From the NCBI GenBank assembly GCA_006503535.1, contig QYRS01000002.1, positions 5,084,001 to 5,148,000 of the forward strand: 64,000 bases of DNA, in the 5' to 3' direction. A model generated the notes under the pieces. The model was not told the origin of the DNA, did not search any database, and saw only the letters and a program-made list of their open reading frames with translations. The first letter of the stretch is position 1; every line of letters begins with the position of its first letter. This document shows positions 55,760 through 64,000 of this stretch, piece after piece. Source of the DNA: Arthrinium phaeospermum. Its lineage: Eukaryota > Ascomycota > Sordariomycetes > Amphisphaeriales > Apiosporaceae. Position numbers and translations under genes: made by a program.

Positions 55760-56908
55760 TCACTTTTTCTTCCCGTGCTTTTTTGGCCCTCCGGTCCCGC
55801 TAGAGCCCGCAGCCGGTGCTGAGGATTTCTTCCCATGGCTTTTCGATCCTCCGGTCCCACTAGGACCCGCGACCGGTGCTGCGGCTTCCTCCGAGGTGGC
55901 ATCCTTCTTTCTGTGATAGCGTGCCAGGCTTGCGGCGCTTTTCTTCGTCCGTCTATTTTTCACACTATCTGCCTTCCAGACCTTGAAGGCTTTATCATAT
56001 ATCTCGAATGTGCAATGCTCCACATTCTGCGCAATGCATCCACCGCACCTGCTGGTATCGAAAGGGCCAATGTTGCACACAGCCCAGTTGGTTCTGTGGC
56101 AGTTGTCGCAAAACTTGCGTAAAGGTCTGTTGTGTTCATACGGATAGTGTGTTCTATACGCCGCAACTTCTGGGTCGGTCGTCGTATTGTCTCCCCCAGA
56201 AGCTGGTGGGTCTTGTGCATCACCAAGTCCTCCGTCATCCGGAGCCTCATCCTGTTCATCATCGTCGTTGCCTGGTCTCGCAGGCTGGTAATAGTTTTGT
56301 TCATTGGGGGCTGCCGCAGGGCCAGACCCGCTCGGACCGGCTGAAAGGTAGTCAGGGACTTGTCCTCGCTGCAGTTCTTGAAGACCTTCAAGAGTCTCTG
56401 ATGGAAACAGTGTAGAGCGTCCAATCCTTCCATAATCCACGTCGTCAGGCTGCTCCTCATCAAAGTCGACAGCACTACCGGTCGCTTGTTGCCGTACTGA
56501 GTACTGAACAGACTGTCCCTGGGTAATACCGGCAGCCTTATTGGTTGCTTGTTCGAATGCCAACTGTCGCTCGTATTGCCGTGCATTGTAGAGATTGCCA
56601 CTGGCCTTTTGCTTCGACTCGAGTTCCCGAATAACATCTTTGTACCAGAAGGCTTCTTGTGATTCGTTGGATACCCCCTGAGCTTGGCCAGTACCCGCGA
56701 CAATCACATCCCAACGGTCAACCATGTTGAGAACATCAGGATCTGTGCCGGTATCGTAACATAGTGTCTCCCTGTTCCAGCATTCGTTGCATATGTACCA
56801 GACATCATACAACGAGCTTCCGTCATCCATCACGTACGTTTTCATGCACTCGAACCCCTGTAAACTGCATTGGTCACACTTCCAACTATCTGCCTCTGGA
56901 TATTCCAT
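55760..56908 (-). CDS. Hypothetical protein with two six-cysteine modules (A)
   Basis: The intronless frame of 382 aa starts MEYPEADSWKCDQC. An N-terminal module has C-x2-C-x6-C-x18-C-x2-C-x6-C (CDQCSLQGFEC to CNECWNRETLC). The middle is Gln/Asp/Gly/Pro-rich and disordered. A second module has C-x2-C-x7-C-x9-C-x2-C-x7-C (CDNCHRTNWAVC to CGGCIAQNVEHC). The spacing is that of a Zn2Cys6 binuclear cluster, but the basic residues between cysteines 2 and 3 are missing. The tail is Lys/Ser/Gly-rich and holds two 20-aa repeats. No known family is recognised. It is the nearest relative, by pattern, of the gene 2.2 kb to the right. Confidence 0.8.
   Translation of the reverse strand: MEYPEADSWKCDQCSLQGFECMKTYVMDDGSSLYDVWYICNECWNRETLCYDTGTDPDVLNMVDRWDVIVAGTGQAQGVSNESQEAFWYKDVIRELESKQKASGNLYNARQYERQLAFEQATNKAAGITQGQSVQYSVRQQATGSAVDFDEEQPDDVDYGRIGRSTLFPSETLEGLQELQRGQVPDYLSAGPSGSGPAAAPNEQNYYQPARPGNDDDEQDEAPDDGGLGDAQDPPASGGDNTTTDPEVAAYRTHYPYEHNRPLRKFCDNCHRTNWAVCNIGPFDTSRCGGCIAQNVEHCTFEIYDKAFKVWKADSVKNRRTKKSAASLARYHRKKDATSEEAAAPVAGPSGTGGSKSHGKKSSAPAAGSSGTGGPKKHGKKK
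55770..55889. repeat. 60-bp tandem repeat (two copies) in the coding tail
   Basis: CCGGTCCC at 55791 recurs at 55851 with the surrounding bases largely conserved. On the minus strand this encodes two copies of an A-P-A-G-x-SGTGG-x-K-x-HGKK unit. Confidence 0.75.
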
Positions 56909-59144
56909 ATTCTGTAGGCTGATTATGTATTAAGAGCTGGTTGTCACTTGCTGTTATCCTCGGTAAGCGAATATGGGTTGCTATCGTTTCTGGTCTTCAT
57001 CATATCCTAGATCGTGGGACTGTAGGGAACGAGTCCTAGACTATATACCGCCATCAATCAACCATGGCAAGACCATACCAGAGCAGTTGGTAATACTTCA
57101 ATGGTCACACTTGGTATTGTCAAAAGTCGCCCATGACCATCGTTTCCATAACGAAACCCAACGTACGAGGACAACCAACAGAGTAGATTGCTCCCTCGCT
57201 GAGTCTACATAGTAGCCCGAAGAGAAGCCATTCCGATGTCGTATTTCAAACTTCGTTAACATATCGCCTTGCATATATGCCTTTGGATTGCGTAACTGAT
57301 GGCATCGGTTTATACGGCGTCCAATGCTGTCACCAATGTGAGGCGGAGTTGCCTATGCGGTGGCCAGTGTCAGTTATGATTTTGACTAATGACAATACGT
57401 ACTACACATTCGATCAATTCGGGCAAGGCTCTATTAACACTTTTAGAATGCGATTGGGTACTTCTTAGGTGGTGTTTGCACTTCGCATGCCTAACAAATT
57501 GGTTACGAATCGGCGGTGCTTGCAAGTTTGTTGGCCAGTATGGTTGATTGCTTACTGGTTCCGCACGCTTTTTAGCAAACTAATGCCATGAGATCCCCCA
57601 TTCTTAACCTCTTCTTTATTTGGGCTTAATCCGGCTGATGAGTAGATAGTAGATGGCGTATCGCACGTGGGCTGGTTGGTCTTCACTTTCGGATCCCCAA
57701 CGGATTTCTTTGTTCTTGACAAACTTGACAATGACCCAGGAACTTCTAAGAAATTCCCAACACATGTTAGCAACACCATTCCCGTGCATTTGACATATTC
57801 GAGCCAATGTGACCAAACCTTCTGGGAAGATTGCAAGAATGTCACATTCTTCGAGGGCTTGAGCCGTCACGTAACGTTCCAACCACCCGATCCCATGTGC
57901 GTAGACGTTTCAAATCATTGAAAGTAGCACTACTTAATTGATACAAAGCTCTCAAAGTTTTAAATACTCAGTTCATGAACAGGATCGATTGCATTGATTG
58001 AGTTTGTGCTTACTTCGACTTGCAACAAGCAGCCGACCACCGATGTCTTACGAGAATGCCTCCGAGGAGCCCAGCTCGAAAGCGGCAACATCGACCACTC
58101 AGCAGGGAAGACCAAGCAAACAGACATCCAGGAATGTTCGTGTAGGAATAAAGAATCACGGCGATTAGAGTATCTCCATGAAGTGTGCCCTAAAGCTGTG
58201 CCCACGACGATGTGTTTCGCCAAAGGTCCAAAGGGCATACAGAATGCGGGTCAAATTCCGTCAATACGTATTTGAACAGCGAAGTTTGCTAGCATTATAG
58301 AAAGAGCAATTCTGGAGTGATAGCCCATCCCTTGCATTGATCATGGGTACCCATGTCTCCTATAATCATAAGCTCATAGTCGCATATGGGAGTTGCTTTG
58401 TGATCCCTCCTATCTCGCCTCCTACTTCGCTTGGTGCCAGATATTGACATATCCTACTCTAATAACAGTGAATGATACTGACTAGTCTCGGACCGTTTTC
58501 CAGATATCAGCTCAGACTTGCGATCCTCGAATTTATGCCCACTTGTTCGAATCATGTTGAGGTCCCTGGGGGACAGGCTGCGGATCTCAGCAGATTGATC
58601 TTGGTCCGGAGAGTTATGCGGCCAGAAAGACAAGTACAAAATGAATTCTCTTGATGCCAGCTCCAGTACCACCGAATCAAGGTCTATGCAAGTGCACATA
58701 TAGGTACCTATGCAATGTCCGAAGGGATGTACCCGGCTTGGCATTCGATGTTCATAGGTGAAATCCAGCGTGGGGGTTGGTGCTAGCACGCTGACAGCAA
58801 CACCACTAACGCACTAATTAACACGCCCTGCTGTGGCCAATCGCGATTGGCATCAAACTCTTACCTTCCAACGATTCGGGATAATGCACCATGTGAAATC
58901 CGAATTCCTTTGAAGGCCAATAATTTTACGCATAGATGTATTTACTGCTTAGACAGCCGGGGAAATTGGTGACTTCTATCAGCTTTGGCAAATCTGGCAA
59001 CTGTTCTGGAAGGTAGTTGTTACAGCACTAATAAACACCACGGTTATCACAAGCACTCGCTGAATGAGATGAAAGCTATTCGCCGACACTACCTACTTAA
59101 CCAACTTTCTGATCAATACCCCAACCTTTTGCTATCAGAGGCTA
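56909..59144. other. Intergenic, 2.2 kb, possible relics
   Basis: Between the two Cys6-module genes. Frames at 57616-57882 (minus) and 57667-57921 (plus) overlap each other and look protein-like, but neither extends or shows splice partners, so I do not call a gene. Confidence 0.4.
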
Positions 59145-60851
59145 TCAGAGTCCTCTCCTCTTTCTGTTGTGCTTCTCCATCCACGCCTCCACCTCCTTCT
59201 TCCTCTTCACCTTCTCTTGGGCGCGACCGTACATGTCGACCGTGCACGAGCTGCCGGGGGTGCTCTGGCAAGTCGTGCACCAGCCCAAAGGATACGACGA
59301 GCGCGAGAACCGACACCCCGGCAGCCCGCCGAAGTGGCAAGGGTCGCAGATCCGGGTCAAGCGCTGATCTTCGTGTGGCTGCCGGTGCTGGTCGATGTAC
59401 TGCTGCACCTGTTCCGCGGACACTTCGGGCTCGCGCTTTTCAGGGATCGTCCGGGTTTGCGTAAAGGTCCCGGACGACTCGTCGTATTGCCATTCGCCAT
59501 CCACATGGCGATGGGGGAGTGCGTCGCGGTGGGGTACTCCTTGAGACGGCGGTTGGGCGTAGGGGGTTTGGTGCGGTGTTGTGTGCGAGCTGTATGGGAC
59601 TGGCGTCTGGCTGCCTGTGGTGTAGTCATCTGGCATGGAGCTCGCGGTGCTGTATGAAGCCCGATCATAGCCTGGTCCGCCATAGCCGAAAGATGTCCCA
59701 CTCTCGGAGGGCGCCGTGGACCAGTACGAAATATCTGCTTCGCTCCCCGTGCTGGCTGGTAACTGATAAGCCAGGGCAGAAGCAGCCGGTTGGGAGCCAT
59801 AGGAGGGAACACCGGCTTCCGCCCCAGACGTCCTGCCGGCGTGGGCGAACGGGGCATTCGGTTGATAGACGCATGATTCCTCGATCGGCCGGCGCCGCTG
59901 CTCTTGTCTCAACCGCTCGCGCACCCCCTCCGTCTCCCTCTCCTTCTTCTCCCTATCCTGGTGACGCTTCTCCCTTCTCTCTCTCACCTGTCTCTTCGCA
60001 TAACTCTCCTCTTCGTCCGATTCCTCCTGTCCTGCCTTTTTCTTGAGGGACGCCTTGGCGGCCTTGTAAGTCTTCCAGCCACACGTCTGCCGCTTTCCCT
60101 TACCCTTGTCCTTGTCCCGACACTGAGCGCACTTATGGTCGCTGTCGCCCCGAGTACACGACCCTGCCGGGGCATTTGCCCTCGAACAAGGGTCACAGAG
60201 TTTGGACAGTCGCCATCCGTTACCCTTGTTGTAGAGATAGTTCTGCAGATAGCTCTGCACCTCCGGGTTTTTATCGGACGCATATCCTCGTGGGATCTCG
60301 GGGCGTCTGTCTGGCTTCCGAGGGACTAAGTTGTTGGGGCCGCCGGTTGCATCTTGACCACCGCCGCTCCAGAAGGAGGCATCGCCGGCGCCCATGGGAG
60401 CTGTGGGCGCTGTGGGCGGTTGCCATGACCCGGCACCACTGGGGTAGCTTGTACCAGGCTCGCCAATGTGTCCAAGGTAGCTGCTACCCGGACCACTACG
60501 AGCCTGGGGAGTGTGGTAAGTGGGCGTGCGGGTATCATGATAGGGAGCCTCGCTAGGTGGATAACCATCCGAAACCAGTTGGCGACTTTGGTATGCGTCG
60601 GCTACTTGATGATCCGCCTCGGCTCTTCCCAGAAGATATGACAACTTGCCCTTGTTGTCCGATATGCTCATGTGATCGAGACCCATAGCCAGCAGCTCCT
60701 CGTCGCGCCGCTTCTGTGCATCCTCGGTGTCTCTGTTTGCGTCATTGCCTCGTTCCTGGTGGTGTTTTCCTCGACCTCGATGGTGGGAACTGTGTCCCGT
60801 TCTGTGGTTGCTGTGGGAACTCATCCTCGTGAAGTGATGCTGTATGGTCAA
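59145..60851 (-). CDS. Hypothetical protein with two six-cysteine modules (B)
   Basis: The intronless frame of 568 aa starts MTIQHHFTRM; M10 (60824) is an alternative start. A His/Arg/Ser-rich N-terminus precedes a helix (KRRDEELLAMGLDHMSI). The first cysteine module is C-x2-C-x9-C-x8-C-x2-C-x12-C (CDPCSRANAPAGSC to CAQCRDKDKGKGKRQTC), followed by a long basic/acidic helix (RQVRERREKRHQDREKKE) likely to form a coiled coil. A Ser/Tyr/Pro-rich stretch leads to the second module, C-x2-C-x7-C-x11-C-x2-C-x7-C (CDPCHFGGLPGC to CTTCQSTPGSSC), and a Lys-rich end. The pattern matches the neighbour at 55760-56908, suggesting common ancestry. The function is unknown; zinc binding is inferred. Confidence 0.82.
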   Translation of the reverse strand: MTIQHHFTRMSSHSNHRTGHSSHHRGRGKHHQERGNDANRDTEDAQKRRDEELLAMGLDHMSISDNKGKLSYLLGRAEADHQVADAYQSRQLVSDGYPPSEAPYHDTRTPTYHTPQARSGPGSSYLGHIGEPGTSYPSGAGSWQPPTAPTAPMGAGDASFWSGGGQDATGGPNNLVPRKPDRRPEIPRGYASDKNPEVQSYLQNYLYNKGNGWRLSKLCDPCSRANAPAGSCTRGDSDHKCAQCRDKDKGKGKRQTCGWKTYKAAKASLKKKAGQEESDEEESYAKRQVRERREKRHQDREKKERETEGVRERLRQEQRRRPIEESCVYQPNAPFAHAGRTSGAEAGVPSYGSQPAASALAYQLPASTGSEADISYWSTAPSESGTSFGYGGPGYDRASYSTASSMPDDYTTGSQTPVPYSSHTTPHQTPYAQPPSQGVPHRDALPHRHVDGEWQYDESSGTFTQTRTIPEKREPEVSAEQVQQYIDQHRQPHEDQRLTRICDPCHFGGLPGCRFSRSSYPLGWCTTCQSTPGSSCTVDMYGRAQEKVKRKKEVEAWMEKHNRKRRGL

Positions 60852-62123
60852 CTAAGATAGCATGGAGTTGCGTGAGGAGGACTTGGGCCTTATATGCCTC
60901 GATCCAGACCCTGGACTGAAGCACCAATGGCTATCGAAGAACGAGCCCGGAAACAAGGGGGGATTGTTTGGTAACCAATACGTTGGGGTTCCGTTTTCGC
61001 GGTTAGACTCTGTTTGGTTTACTCAAAGAATAATATGAGAGACGTACAATATATTCCGATGGTCTGACTGTTCTCTTTGCCCACAATGCCAGGCTTTTCA
61101 AAGGTTCTTTCGGGTCAGCAAACACACGAAGCAACCCGGACCATGTAAAACAACGCTGGTTTCGATCTGCCGTTCGCGAAGGCCAACTGGTATGTGCAAA
61201 TTGCTTTCAGGTCCTTCTTTTGGAGGTGTTTGCAAGTATACTAACTAAGCAACAGTATGTGAATAAATCGGCGACTAGCTAAAGGAGTTAAGTCGGGGGC
61301 GAATGCCCCATAGAGACAACAACTATGGAAGACGTAGCCCCCTTACTTGAGCGTATATGAGCAATCAGACAAAAACTCGTTCGCTTATCAGAAACTTATT
61401 ACAGGAAACCGCACATGAAATCACATAGGCCATTGGAAATAACATCTGGAGATTCAATTTTAGGCAGTAACGATATGATTGGAAACATGAGGGAGCCCAA
61501 GCAGAGAGGATTGATATCAAAGAAATAGCAGGAATTTCTATTTCAGTTTCCGCGCATCTAGATAGAAACGTCTGATACAGGTGCCACATACCGGATGCCC
61601 GATGGCGGGATCGTCCCTGTACAGGTCGATCCAGGAACTCGGGACGACCACCGCCTGTTCAGAGACTCCGTCCTCATGCGTGAGGAAAATGACCTGCTGC
61701 TGTTGCCGATGTCAAGGCGCCACAGTCATCCCGGCGGGCGGCTGGAGATGATGATGCTGCGGCTGTTGTCAACGCTCCCAGGCGTATCCGAGGAATGCAT
61801 GTTTGTGATCATGAGGATATTAGGGCAAAACCCAAGAACTCTGTTAGAGCTTCGCTGGCAGGCATACCTGATTTACATCAACTAATTAGATCGGCCTTGT
61901 GGGTTTGAGAAAATTCTTCTACTATTTGTCATTTCTTTCGTTCCGGGTGGTCTGGCTTGGTATGGTTCAAGTAGACGGAAAGAGAGAAAAAGATTTCTCG
62001 CGAACGACTAAGGGGCTACAGTTAACTTATGTGGAGTACTCATGGGTGTTACGCTGACGTGCCTATATATATGTGCATAACAGCAAATTTGTTATTCAGC
62101 CTTCAAGGCTGCACTGGAACCAG
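60852..62123. other. Intergenic, 1.3 kb
   Basis: Promoter of the Cys6-module gene B, then gene-free sequence up to the tRNA-Cys gene. No supported frame. Confidence 0.5.
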
Positions 62124-62207
62124 GGAGCGGTAGCTAAGTGGTATAGCGTGGGATTGCAGTTATTCGCAATTATCCTAAGGTCGCGTGTTCGATCCACGCT
62201 CGCTCCT
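62124..62207 (+). tRNA. tRNA-Cys (GCA) with 12-nt intron
   Basis: Acceptor strands GGAGCGG (62124-62130) and TCGCTCC (62200-62206) pair fully with one G-T. D stem GCTA/TAGC, anticodon stem TGGGA/TCCTA, variable AGGTC, T stem GCGTG/CACGC and T loop TTCGATC are all standard. The anticodon loop reads TTGCAG, anticodon GCA. A 12-nt intron (TTATTCGCAATT) follows position 37, and its GCAA pairs with TTGC, as expected for endonuclease splicing. A T5 run follows directly. This tRNA has no T-arm insertion, in contrast to the tRNA-Phe. Confidence 0.92.
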
Positions 62208-62208
62208 C

Positions 62209-62213
62209 TTTTT
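62209..62213 (+). terminator. Pol III terminator of tRNA-Cys
   Basis: Five consecutive T residues begin two bases after the tRNA. Confidence 0.8.
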
Positions 62214-63827
62214 GCCTTGATTTTGCATTCGGAGGGCATTTCAATCCGCATCATTTGATCATTTCCTCCTAGGTTTCTTTCTGTTCATCTTTTGCTCAAG
62301 TGCTGCATCGGAGGCACATTGGGTCTTGTCTCAGCGCCCGGACATGTTGCCCCACCTCCTCGTGGTGGGGTGAGCAAACGTCCTCCTTATTGAACAGCAG
62401 TGCGAATGTTCAAAACTTGTCCAAGATTATTTTCTGGCTCTTTTCTAGATTGTTAGGCCACATCTTCTTCGGAAAGTCCCAAGTCTACTTAAAGCCTCGT
62501 CGCTTGCCGGTGCAGTGGCCTCGCTGCCAATTGAGTCATCGGTATCAGTGTAACCTCTTTACTCGAGACTCTGCCAAGTCGGGTGGACATACAGATGCTG
62601 CAAATCGCTGACTGGGGTGCAGTCCGGCCGATCAGCTTTGGCGCAAGAACTGTCGGAGAACCCTGGGCGAATCGGATCATGCAGTCGTTCCCGAACAGGA
62701 AACAAATGACCTTTTGGGCTCGAGCTGTCCAGAATTGTGGCTAAGTGCACTCACTCGGCACTGAGACACTGTCATCCGAAGGAGATGAACCGCGCCCGCG
62801 TGGAATAGAATCAAGCCGGTCACCATGTTTTACAGTAGGGTGAGAGTCAACTTTATCCTATGCTACAGTCAATAATATAGTCTCGGGAGAAGAGAAGATT
62901 CTATGAAGGATTCTATGAGCCAGGGTTCATCAACTATAGGATGTGGTTGGTAGTTGTAGCCCTTCTGGGCAATCAGTTGGCCATCTAGCTGTCGGGAACT
63001 GTGCCCCGCGGGCGGTGTATAGAGAACAACGCCAAACACCAATCTACAGCATGCTTCCCTTCGACTTGGCCTGGGATTCCAAACAGTCCAAGGTAAAAAC
63101 TAAGGACCTATCATTGTTGAATCATTCAATCTGGCGTACTTCTGTTTGTTCCCGGGATAGACTCAATCAATCTTCACCGACGCGGGGTCAAGCCCGGAAC
63201 GAAACGGGCATACAAGACCGCCATTCTCTTCTAGCGACTTTATTTTCGAAGTTCTAGACAAGAGCGCAGGCAACCAACGGGGATATCAACTGTTGTAGCT
63301 TTGAAATCAAACTCACCTGGCTGGTCCAACAGACTGGATGCGACCGTTGAAAGGTTTACTCATCCCATTGTCATGTCGGATATGGAGTCAGAGATGCAGA
63401 TCATACGGAATACCGCTGCTAGCATCCGAATCACCCCCCTGCTGCAGCCCCCATCCCTTGCATCGCATAGATTCTACCCCAGAATACCCCAGGTTGCCCG
63501 GCTATCCCGTCCCCCCCAACTGTCGATCCAGATGAGCCTCGCACTCGGATTCATTCTGGATTGCTGTTACACAGCCCATGCAATGGTCTATCGCAGCGGC
63601 AGCTTCAAGCGCTTTCTCGGAGGAGAGTCCGGTGTACATAAGACGGGCTTGGTCGCTCTTCTAGTCAGCATTCCAATCAACTTACAGCAGTACTGGTCTC
63701 TGCCTGCCCAACAACCATCGCATCCCGTCCCATCACCTCATACCTAATTCGTGACCAGGTGTCCGAAAGCCAATAAATATCCTTGTCTATAATCGTGCCA
63801 GAACGTACAATTGTCAATCATTCGAAA
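62214..63827. other. Intergenic, 1.6 kb
   Basis: No gene is supported. A 148-codon frame (63301-63747) has no motif and ends just before a possible promoter with AATAAATAT near 63771. Confidence 0.5.
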
Positions 63828-63999
63828 ATGCACACCCAGCAGATTTTCTTCCTCCTGGCCGCCGCAGGTGCCGCCTTCATCGAAGCCCGTGAGTAAACCC
63901 CACTACCGCCCGTCCCCCTGTGGTCGTCAAACCCGCGTTGCCAAAATCATAGGTAGCAGAATTGCTCTTGAGACCAGACCACCCCCATCTAACCAATGA
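63828..63999 (+). CDS. Possible small secreted protein, start of gene at window edge
   Basis: ATG at 63828 opens MHTQQIFFLLAAAGAAFIEA, a clear signal peptide, and the frame is cut by GTGAGT at 63889. If the AG at 63951-63952 is the acceptor, a short 35-aa peptide ends with TGA at 63997-63999. A later acceptor outside the window would give a longer protein. No branch-site consensus is obvious in the short intron, so the second exon is doubtful. Only the signal peptide plus donor supports the call. Confidence 0.35.
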
Positions 64000-64000
64000 A

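Overview
The window is nuclear DNA of a filamentous ascomycete, most likely a sordariomycete and possibly near the Sordariales/Chaetomiaceae (inference from gene content and style). Genes carry short introns with GTRNGT donors, CTAAC/CTGAC branch sites and YAG acceptors. Coding third positions are GC-rich, and the gene families are typical of the Pezizomycotina: a HET-domain protein, a HET-C2-type glycolipid transfer protein, a rhodopsin-like membrane protein, an NRPS-like adenylating enzyme, GH125/Mug157 and a MYST acetyltransferase. There are 18 well-supported protein genes, a weak one at the right edge, one decayed glycosyltransferase and two intron-containing tRNA genes.

Left part (1-8.8 kb). 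A cysteine-rich protein gene runs off the left edge. Next is a decayed UDP-glycosyltransferase gene. One of its introns is occupied by a 777-bp element with 60-bp terminal inverted repeats, a TA target duplication and an AT-rich core. A five-exon CCCH zinc-finger gene follows, then a tRNA-Phe gene. That tRNA has the expected 20-nt anticodon intron and also a 63-nt insertion in the T arm that looks exactly like a spliceosomal intron.

Centre (9.1-36.5 kb). An 11-exon gene encodes about 1231 aa, joining an HExxH metalloprotease-like segment to a run of cytochrome-b5-like repeats. Every repeat boundary carries a phase-1 intron directly after a V-Y-x-x-T motif. Then come a one-TM hypothetical protein, a Pro/Gly-rich hypothetical protein, a HET-domain protein, a stand-alone adenylate-forming enzyme, a class I methyltransferase, a secreted conserved protein, an MFS sugar transporter, pantothenate synthetase and a rhodopsin-like integral membrane protein.

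Right part (36.5-64 kb). After a gene-free 5.1-kb stretch come GH125 alpha-1,6-mannosidase (Mug157 family), a PLP aminotransferase, the MYST histone acetyltransferase ESA1, RNase H2 subunit C, a cyclopropane-fatty-acid-synthase-like methyltransferase and a HET-C2/GLTP protein. Two neighbouring hypothetical proteins share paired six-cysteine modules resembling Zn2Cys6 clusters. A tRNA-Cys(GCA) gene with a 12-nt intron and the start of a possible small secreted protein complete the window.

No convincing gene cluster is seen: housekeeping genes (PanC, ESA1, RNase H2C, CFA-like) are mixed with accessory ones. Exon limits were placed by hand from splice signals, reading phase and protein continuity, and no transcript or database evidence was available.
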